Shown here: positions 7,454 through 12,093 of the stretch, piece after piece
Position numbering within the stretch: position 1 is the stretch's first letter
Layout of the letters: every line of letters begins with the position of its first letter
Origin: Candidatus Parcubacteria bacterium
Lineage (GTDB): Bacteria; Patescibacteriota; Minisyncoccia; Phycocordibacterales; SBAW01
NCBI GenBank assembly: GCA_019661855.1
Contig: JAIFWM010000025.1
Location: 1-15,711, forward strand
Reading direction: 5' to 3'
Length of the DNA: 15,711 nt
Translations under genes and position numbers: made by a program
Notes under the pieces: generated by a model
Databases searched by the model: none
What the model was told of the DNA's origin: nothing
The model's input: the letters and a program-made list of their open reading frames with translations, nothing else

Positions 7454-8902
7454 ATGAAGCCATTTCGGCTCGTACTTTTAGCTTTTTTGTTTGTGCCCTC
7501 GTTGGCATTTGCCCAAGTGGAGTCGGCGTCTAGCACCGCATCCTCGACACCTACCTGTAGTCTGATTGCTTCGCCAACAACTATCCAAGCGGGAGGTAGT
7601 TTTACTTTACGTTGGACAAGCGTCAATGCGACCGCGGGCAATATCACTGGTCTTGGGCCAGTCGGACCATCCGGGCAGGCTAACCTTGTTGCGCCCCTAA
7701 CAGCTGAAACTCGTTTTACCGGTACGTTCACGGGCCCCGGTGGTACTGGGCAATGTCAGACCACTATACGTACCGTGCATGACAATCCTGAAACAACAGG
7801 AAGTGGATCTGGCTCGACGGGAAGTGGAGGAGTGGGCAGCGGGGGCGAGACGTGTACTGGATCAACATGCAGCGACAGCACTGGAGCCACTGCGCCTGTG
7901 GTGCCGGTAACTAGTAACCCTCTGCCACCACCAGGAGGTAGTGAGATCCAAACTCAAACAGGAGGGTTGGTGCCGTGCACGGGGATCAACTGTAACCTTT
8001 GTGCCGCTGGGCGACTCATCCAAAACATCATTAACTTTATGATAGGGATCTCTATCCCGCTTGCAGCACTGTTGTTTGCTTGGGCGGGAGCACTGTATTG
8101 GAGCTCAGGAGCAAGCCCGGGCAATAAAGATCGCGCTAAACACATTTTTACCGATGCGATTATTGGTTTCGTGATAGCGATAGCAGCATTTCTTATTGTA
8201 CAGACTATTCTTAAAGTTCTCTTTCAAGATAGATATCAAAATTGGAGCTCCATCCAATGTGTGAGCGATTCTCAGCGTCCAGGCGTAGGATACTTCCCAA
8301 CGCTCAACGAACTGTTACAGAGTGTGTTGCCAAGCTTGGCTCCTGCGCCATCACCTGGTCCGGTGACCTATGGAGGTGGCGGATATTTGCCAACCGGCGC
8401 CGATCCCTACAGCGGTGGTACCCTAACCCCAAATACTGATAACTCATTTGCTGCCGCTGAACGATCGTATAATCTTTCGCAATGTGAATCAGGTAATGCT
8501 GATGCTTGCGCTACACTGCAAAACGCGGATATATCACGAGGTGACATTGCGGGAGCTGCTGCAGCATATTATGGGGAAAATACGAGTGAAGGTCCTGATG
8601 GAGGAAATAAAGCTTGTGCCTGGGCGGTGAATAATATTTTAGAGGACGCAGGTATTGCTAAAATAGATGGAGACAGTGTGCGTCAGATGGAATTGGAGCT
8701 GCAAAGAGGGCGTGGAGATCTTGTTACTGACTGGTCACAATCAAAAGCAGGGGATATTGTAGTATTTGGGGGTATGAGCCATGTGGGAATTTGCGAAGAT
8801 AATGGATGTACAAATGTTCTTTCAAACTCCTCAGGCAAGGCGTCCTTTACAAGTGAATATCCCCCTACTCCTAACAGTCGTATATATAGCGTAAGAAAAT
8901 AA
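7454..8902 (+). CDS. Secreted Ig / T4SS-pilin-like / cysteine peptidase fusion
   Basis: The 482-residue protein starts with a signal peptide (1-20, ending AFA before Gln21). Next is an Ig-like domain (about 35-105) bounded by Cys35 and Cys101, with SPTTIQAGGSFTLRWTS typical of CPR surface proteins, then a Gly/Ser/Thr/Pro linker (about 110-175). Two membrane helices (about 192-215 and 233-256) flank a basic loop GNKDRAKH, as in VirB2/TrbC-like pilins of type IV secretion; CNLC (180-183) precedes them. After a second low-complexity linker, the C-terminus looks like a CHAP or NlpC/P60 peptidoglycan peptidase: Cys388 in KACAWAVNNIL, GDIVVF (433-438) and His443 in MSHVGI. With the loop inside, both Ig and peptidase face outward. 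Role proposed: surface appendage or envelope remodelling. The peptidase assignment is by motif only. The stop overlaps the next start (TAATG). Confidence 0.78.
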   Translation: MKPFRLVLLAFLFVPSLAFAQVESASSTASSTPTCSLIASPTTIQAGGSFTLRWTSVNATAGNITGLGPVGPSGQANLVAPLTAETRFTGTFTGPGGTGQCQTTIRTVHDNPETTGSGSGSTGSGGVGSGGETCTGSTCSDSTGATAPVVPVTSNPLPPPGGSEIQTQTGGLVPCTGINCNLCAAGRLIQNIINFMIGISIPLAALLFAWAGALYWSSGASPGNKDRAKHIFTDAIIGFVIAIAAFLIVQTILKVLFQDRYQNWSSIQCVSDSQRPGVGYFPTLNELLQSVLPSLAPAPSPGPVTYGGGGYLPTGADPYSGGTLTPNTDNSFAAAERSYNLSQCESGNADACATLQNADISRGDIAGAAAAYYGENTSEGPDGGNKACAWAVNNILEDAGIAKIDGDSVRQMELELQRGRGDLVTDWSQSKAGDIVVFGGMSHVGICEDNGCTNVLSNSSGKASFTSEYPPTPNSRIYSVRK

Positions 8903-9345
8903 TGAACCGCACCATAACCATCACCATTGTTGTTTTAATTTTGCTAGCTGCCGCAGCATTTGGGGTGGGGTATTATTTCTACACCCATACGTATGTACCA
9001 AAGCCATCAAGTGGTGGTACACAAACACCAAATGAAGAACCAGTCGTAACGGGCCAAAATCGCCTCTCAACCTTAGCTGTTATTAATGCCTTTAAAACAG
9101 AGATCGCTACCTACTCGACGACAGATAACGCAAAGCCTGGCGAGACAGTGATTTCAGGAAATTTTGCTTTAGTGAGCTGGGTGGGCGACCACACCGGAGG
9201 CGAAGCGCTACTTAAATATGATGCAGGAGGGGACAGTTGGAGCGTGATTACGACCGGAGGGGGTGAGTGGAGCCTTAAAGGCTTGCTCGAAGAGGGGGTA
9301 CCTGAGCAGGACGCTCAAGTGCTTTTAAAGGGAATGGGACGATAA
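8902..9345 (+). CDS. Small membrane-anchored protein, uncharacterised
   Basis: The 147-residue protein has an N-terminal membrane helix (about 5-27), a Pro/Gly/Thr linker (about 32-52) and one small outward-facing domain. The segment from ISGNFALVSWVG to GGEALLKYDAGGDSW and the closing GVPEQDAQVLLKGM faintly recall a small family named copper-uptake-associated protein in proteobacteria; that likeness is from memory of the pattern and is weak, and no metal ligands are obvious here. Its ATG shares one base with the TAA of the pilin-peptidase gene, so translation is probably coupled and the two products likely act together at the cell surface. No Shine-Dalgarno is present. Confidence 0.7.
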   Translation: MNRTITITIVVLILLAAAAFGVGYYFYTHTYVPKPSSGGTQTPNEEPVVTGQNRLSTLAVINAFKTEIATYSTTDNAKPGETVISGNFALVSWVGDHTGGEALLKYDAGGDSWSVITTGGGEWSLKGLLEEGVPEQDAQVLLKGMGR

Positions 9346-9376
9346 ACCAGTGCTTTACTTTTGGGCCCTACTGGGT

Positions 9377-9382
9377 TATATT
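9377..9382 (+). promoter_or_regulatory. -10 element upstream of the rpmG remnant
   Basis: TATATT ends 8 bases before the ATG at 9391; TTTACT at 9353-9358 with an 18-base spacer is a possible -35. The promoter appears intact although the gene behind it is not. Confidence 0.5.
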
Positions 9383-9390
9383 CTTCCCAC

Positions 9391-9441
9391 ATGTCACAAG
9401 ACCGATTAATCAAACTCCAGTACAAAGAGGCTAAGAAGTAG
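9391..9441 (+). pseudogene. rpmG: Internally deleted ribosomal protein L33 gene (remnant)
   Basis: The 16-codon frame reads MSQDRLIKLQ followed directly by YKEAKK and a TAG. The first ten residues look like the N-terminus of a bacterial L33, whereas YKEAK is the C-terminal end of the zinc-free form (E. coli L33 ends HVIYKEAKIK). About 35-40 codons that should lie between, including the KNK and ELKKFDP segments, are missing, and the frame is preserved across the join. A well placed -10 element still precedes it. Possible readings are a true internal deletion (with a second rpmG elsewhere, or L33 lost), or an assembly collapse. A genuine short peptide is less likely. Confidence 0.62.
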
Positions 9442-9447
9442 GAAATA

Positions 9448-10389
9448 TCACCCTGCAGCTTTCGTAAGGTAGTTTATCTGTTTGATACACGACGCCACAA
9501 GAGAAGGATCCTTGCTATATCGAGAACAAAGATCGATTGATTTGTTTACATCGCCGCCACTTAGGAGGTAAACCATATTCCCAATACCCGAGAAACAATC
9601 TTTGTTGAGGGGTGAGGGAAGTGACTGGCAATATGAACCTGTTGTCTCGACGGCAACGGTGCTTGTTCCGGCGGAGCCTGTCCACCAATTCTTACGCCAT
9701 ACGCTTGGCAACATAAAGATACAAAACGACTTATCTGATTGCTCTAATTGATCACACGGTGCAAACGGCTTATATGTTGATACCGGATATGGCGTGGCGT
9801 CAGTGCCAAGCATGGTTCTGTCTAGATATTCCATCACGGTGCCAGAGAGGCACTCATCAACAGTATCGTACGAGAAAGATTTTTTGCACAGTGAGACGGC
9901 ATTGCTAAGTGCTGTGCTGTCGTATCCGAAGTACGAACTAATGCCGTGGCCTATACCATGCACGCAGAAAGAGTAAGGGTCAGCTTTTTCTGAAGCTGCA
10001 CATATGCTTTGTACTTCTGATAATGCAGAAAGACCTCGTTCACTAATGGCGCGACCCAATAATTCATGTGAGCAGCCATACTGAAATCGTTTGTCACATA
10101 CTGACACTCCCTTCAAACCAACTTCTTGATACAGAGCTGCTCCAAAATAGTGTGCACTCTTGTGCCCCTGTATCTCCTCCTTTCCTTCAAAGCTATACAC
10201 AAATTCAGAATAGGCTTTTTCTGGACCAACAAGTTGGATGCGCTCCCTCCAGTAATCAATCAGTGCATTTTCGGTTTGAGGTGTTGTCTTTAAAAGATGT
10301 GGCTGGAACCACACAAACCCGGTCGTCGCAAAAAGCAATATCACCGAGGCTGTCACCAAAAAAACTTTATGACGCTCGGATGACTTCAT
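9448..10389 (-). CDS. Exported protein with six cysteine pairs and His motifs
   Basis: I do not recognise a named family. The 313-residue protein has an N-terminal membrane anchor or signal (about 9-28) and a lumenal/exterior domain with 12 cysteines in six regular pairs: 98/106, 130/142, 168/180, 212/223, 254/265 and 288/301. Each first Cys ends a helix-like stretch (SLC, SIC, DLC), and several second Cys are followed by a small-residue/His motif: CSHELLG (106), CVHGIGHG (142), CLSGT (180), CFSGIG (265). GHKSAHYFG (75-83) looks like a Cys-free first unit. This suggests a disulfide-tied helical solenoid, perhaps metal-binding through the histidines. I chose the ATG at 10389, since any earlier start would overlap the tRNA-Trp gene; the start lies only 3 bases after the tRNA end. 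It is probably transcribed with miaA and tRNA-Trp. Confidence 0.75.
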   Translation of the reverse strand: MKSSERHKVFLVTASVILLFATTGFVWFQPHLLKTTPQTENALIDYWRERIQLVGPEKAYSEFVYSFEGKEEIQGHKSAHYFGAALYQEVGLKGVSVCDKRFQYGCSHELLGRAISERGLSALSEVQSICAASEKADPYSFCVHGIGHGISSYFGYDSTALSNAVSLCKKSFSYDTVDECLSGTVMEYLDRTMLGTDATPYPVSTYKPFAPCDQLEQSDKSFCIFMLPSVWRKNWWTGSAGTSTVAVETTGSYCQSLPSPLNKDCFSGIGNMVYLLSGGDVNKSIDLCSRYSKDPSLVASCIKQINYLTKAAG

Positions 10390-10392
10390 GTG

Positions 10393-10463
10393 CGGGCGAT
10401 GAAGGAATCGAACCCTCAATAACGGTTTTGGAGACCGTTGTTATACCATTTAACTAATCGCCC
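10393..10463 (-). tRNA. tRNA-Trp (CCA)
   Basis: On the minus strand GGGCGAT pairs with ATCGCCC, the anticodon arm is ACGGT-CTCCAAA-ACCGT with anticodon CCA, and the T-arm is GAGGG-TTCGATT-CCTTC. The discriminator is G. The 3' CCA is not encoded. It lies 12 bases after the miaA stop and 3 bases before the next ATG, so it must be cut out of a longer transcript. A36-A37-A38 predicts MiaA modification. Confidence 0.96.
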
Positions 10464-10475
10464 AGTGGGGCTATT

Positions 10476-11345
10476 TTAGCTTGAAATAAAGGCTTTTGCC
10501 AGTTTGATAGCGTCGGATTTATTTTTAATCCAATGGATGTTTTTGTTGCGCTTAAACCAGCGCATTTGGCGCTTGGCATAGTTTTTAATCTCTCGCTCGA
10601 GCTCTGCCTCAAACTCTTGTTTGGTGAGCATGCCTGTGAGGAGCCGCGCCATATAGCGATACTCGAGCCCCAGCTCCTCCATGCGTTTGTATGACAGTCC
10701 GGCCTTGTGCAGGCGCTTAGCTTCGGCAATCATCCCAAGTTTCAAGCGTGCGAAAAGGCGCTCATGAATCCTTTTTTCTAAATTGTTTGGGTTAAGCCCA
10801 AGCCAGAGCACGTCATAGTCGTTTGTGTTTGTAGGTATTGGGTTGGCTCCCAAAACTTTGGCTATTTCTATCGCGCGGATGATGCGGCGTTTGTGCTCTG
10901 GCTCAATGGTCAAAGCCCGGCGCGGGTCGAGCTCCTTAAGCATTGTAAGGAGTTCTGGAGCACTCTTTTTTTCGAGCTCAGCACGCAGCTTTTCGTTAGG
11001 CGGCACCTGAGGCAGCACTATTTGTCCAAGAAGCGCGTCTATATAAAATCCTGTGCCGCCTACGATAATAGGCACTTTAATTTTAGGAAGGATCTTTTTG
11101 CCTAACTTTAAAAAATCGTCAGCTGAAAACTGCTTTTTTGGATTAGCGACATTAAGCAAGTGATGGGGAACGCCCTGCATCTCTTTTTTCGTCACTTTAC
11201 CGGTGCCTAGGTTGAGACCTTTGTACACCTGGCGTGAGTCGGCGGAGATTACCTCGCCTTTAAACTTTTTGGCAAGATACATACCCAAACTTGTTTTGCC
11301 TGAGGAGGTAGGACCCACGACTGCTATTACTTTGGGTTTGGACAC
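10476..11345 (-). CDS. miaA: tRNA dimethylallyltransferase
   Basis: MiaA transfers a dimethylallyl group to N6 of A37 in tRNAs that read UNN codons, which stabilises weak A-U pairing. The 289 residues show the P-loop GPTSSGKT (11-18), the DSRQVYKGLNLGTGK segment with catalytic Asp36, GVPHHLL (58-64), GGTGFYIDALL, the LDPRRALTIEP...KRR substrate-tRNA region, and the basic C-terminal RQMRWFKRNKNIHWI. Length is normal for short family members. The start is the GTG at 11345: a TAGTAT -10-like element ends 6 bases upstream, predicting a leaderless mRNA. It is followed at 12 bases by tRNA-Trp, one of its expected substrates. Confidence 0.96.
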   Translation of the reverse strand: MSKPKVIAVVGPTSSGKTSLGMYLAKKFKGEVISADSRQVYKGLNLGTGKVTKKEMQGVPHHLLNVANPKKQFSADDFLKLGKKILPKIKVPIIVGGTGFYIDALLGQIVLPQVPPNEKLRAELEKKSAPELLTMLKELDPRRALTIEPEHKRRIIRAIEIAKVLGANPIPTNTNDYDVLWLGLNPNNLEKRIHERLFARLKLGMIAEAKRLHKAGLSYKRMEELGLEYRYMARLLTGMLTKQEFEAELEREIKNYAKRQMRWFKRNKNIHWIKNKSDAIKLAKAFISS

Positions 11346-11350
11346 GGTGT

Positions 11351-11357
11351 TATACTA
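11351..11357. promoter_or_regulatory. Shared -10 region between miaA and a small Cys-rich gene
   Basis: TATACTA gives TATACT on the plus strand (11351-11356) and TAGTAT on the minus strand (11357-11352). The minus reading ends 6 bases before the miaA GTG; the plus reading would start an mRNA with a leader of about 29 bases for the gene at 11392. Confidence 0.55.
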
Positions 11358-11378
11358 CTCTCGAACACAACAGCGGTC

Positions 11379-11384
11379 GAGGAG
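11379..11384 (+). promoter_or_regulatory. Shine-Dalgarno of the 70-residue protein
   Basis: GAGGAG lies 7 bases before the ATG at 11392. It is one of only two clear Shine-Dalgarno sites inside the window, the rest of the start sites being leaderless or coupled. Confidence 0.7.
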
Positions 11385-11391
11385 TTAAGAT

Positions 11392-11604
11392 ATGACAGTT
11401 CTTTCAGAAGCAATGAAACAAGCTTATTTTCCACATCATTACCATTGTCCGCATGGGCACGAGCACCCCCAGCCAATTAACGACGGTTACGCTCTCTTCT
11501 GCGGATATTGCGCCTGCAAATTAGGCATAATTACCGAAATGGTTCTCTGTTCTCCAACAACATGTGAGGATGAAGATGTTAAACACGAGGTTGTTTTTCT
11601 CTAG
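11392..11604 (+). CDS. Small His/Cys-rich protein, possibly zinc-binding
   Basis: The 70-residue protein is not one I recognise. It has a His-rich segment HHYHCPHGHEH (15-25) and the cysteines Cys19, Cys37, Cys40, Cys42, Cys53 and Cys58; FCGYCACK carries a CxxC pair. The arrangement suggests a small zinc-binding protein, with Cys19 and His residues possibly pairing with Cys37/Cys40. Support for a real gene comes from the GAGGAG Shine-Dalgarno, a -10 element upstream, and a hairpin terminator starting 15 bases after the stop. It is transcribed divergently from miaA and converges on another small Cys-rich gene. Confidence 0.7.
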   Translation: MTVLSEAMKQAYFPHHYHCPHGHEHPQPINDGYALFCGYCACKLGIITEMVLCSPTTCEDEDVKHEVVFL

Positions 11605-11615
11605 CTTGAAACGAC

Positions 11616-11640
11616 AAGAGCCGCTGGTAAAGCGGCTTTT
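11616..11640 (+). terminator. Intrinsic terminator after the 70-residue gene
   Basis: AGCCGCT-GGTAA-AGCGGCT forms a 7-base-pair stem, extendable to 10 with A-T and G-T pairs, followed by TTTT. Confidence 0.75.
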
Positions 11641-11665
11641 GATTTACATAAAAAATTTTTAAATT

Positions 11666-11696
11666 AAAAACAAAGCCCGCTCCACGGAGCGGGCTT
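11666..11696 (-). terminator. Intrinsic terminator after the 59-residue gene
   Basis: On the minus strand AAGCCCGCTC and GAGCGGGCTT pair perfectly (10 base pairs, four-base loop) and are followed by TTTGTTTTTAATTT, a clear U-tract. It lies 22 bases after the TGA at 11719. Confidence 0.88.
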
Positions 11697-11718
11697 GCGT
11701 CGCACAAAGTAGCAGAGT

Positions 11719-11898
11719 TCAGGCTGCTACTTTATTTTCTAGTTCGTCTCGGCATTCAGGCGTGCAGTAGAGAAGAGCGATCTCGGGGCTCCCTCTGCCC
11801 ATACAAGCCTTGGTGTCATAGCCCCAGATAATTGGATTGACACAGTTACTACAGTACCGATTTGGCGGCTGGTGTTTATAGCTTCCATTGATCTGCAT
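11719..11898 (-). CDS. Small four/five-cysteine protein, possibly a zinc finger
   Basis: The 59-residue frame starts at the ATG at 11898-11896 and ends with TGA at 11721-11719. It carries CSNC (16-19), Cys32 and CTPEC (45-49), a spacing that fits one treble-clef or zinc-ribbon site. I do not recognise the family. Evidence that it is a real gene: a GGAG Shine-Dalgarno 6 bases before the ATG, a perfect TATAAT on the minus strand at 11939-11934, and a strong intrinsic terminator after the stop. It converges on the 70-residue His/Cys-rich gene. A longer frame on the same strand, running from within the antisense of tRNA-Leu, is not credible. Confidence 0.78.
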   Translation of the reverse strand: MQINGSYKHQPPNRYCSNCVNPIIWGYDTKACMGRGSPEIALLYCTPECRDELENKVAA

Positions 11899-11933
11899 GT
11901 TTGACTCCAGTGCTGAAAAACTGCTCCGTTTAA

Positions 11934-11939
11934 ATTATA
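11934..11939 (-). promoter_or_regulatory. -10 element of the 59-residue gene
   Basis: Perfect TATAAT on the minus strand, 35 bases before the ATG. Together with the GGAG site this predicts a conventional leader of roughly 28 bases. Confidence 0.65.
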
Positions 11940-11951
11940 TCGAAAAAATGC

Positions 11952-11957
11952 TAGATT
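11952..11957 (+). promoter_or_regulatory. Possible tRNA-Leu promoter
   Basis: TAGATT ends 8 bases before the mature tRNA 5' end; TTTAAA at 11929-11934 is 17 bases upstream. It would give a leader of only one or two bases. Confidence 0.45.
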
Positions 11958-11965
11958 GGTACCAT

Positions 11966-12046
11966 GCCGGAGTGGCGGAATGGTAGACGCGCACGACTCA
12001 AAATCGTGTCTCGCAAGGGGTGTGGGTTCAAGTCCCTCCTCCGGCA
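11966..12046 (+). tRNA. tRNA-Leu (CAA)
   Basis: The acceptor arms GCCGGAG and CTCCGGC pair perfectly, the anticodon arm is CACGA-CTCAAAA-TCGTG with anticodon CAA, the variable arm is long (class II), and the T-loop is TTCAAGT. The T-stem GTGGG/CCCTC contains one U-U mismatch. The discriminator is A. CCA is not encoded. A36-A37-A38 predicts MiaA modification. Confidence 0.94.
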
Positions 12047-12081
12047 CAACTACGAACCTGTGAGTGAAATGTTAATAGTGT

Positions 12082-12087
12082 TAGAAT
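12082..12087 (+). promoter_or_regulatory. -10 element for parB
   Basis: TAGAAT ends 6 bases before the ATG at 12094, with no Shine-Dalgarno between them and no good -35. parB could also be reached by read-through from tRNA-Leu. Confidence 0.5.
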
Positions 12088-12093
12088 CAGCAC

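Noticed and set aside
9347..9374. CCAGT...ACTGG as a terminator of the pilin gene pair
   Set aside because: Five-base stem with a loop of about 18 bases and no T-run; it overlaps the likely promoter of the rpmG remnant.
10390..10419. An earlier start for the six-Cys-pair gene, adding ten residues (MRVRFLHRPH)
   Set aside because: Those codons lie within and just beyond the 3' half of tRNA-Trp; the tRNA structure is clear, so the ATG at 10389 is the better start.
11739..12047. A 102-codon minus-strand frame across tRNA-Leu
   Set aside because: Its first part is the antisense of tRNA-Leu and the rest is out of frame with the well supported 59-residue Cys-rich gene at 11719-11898.
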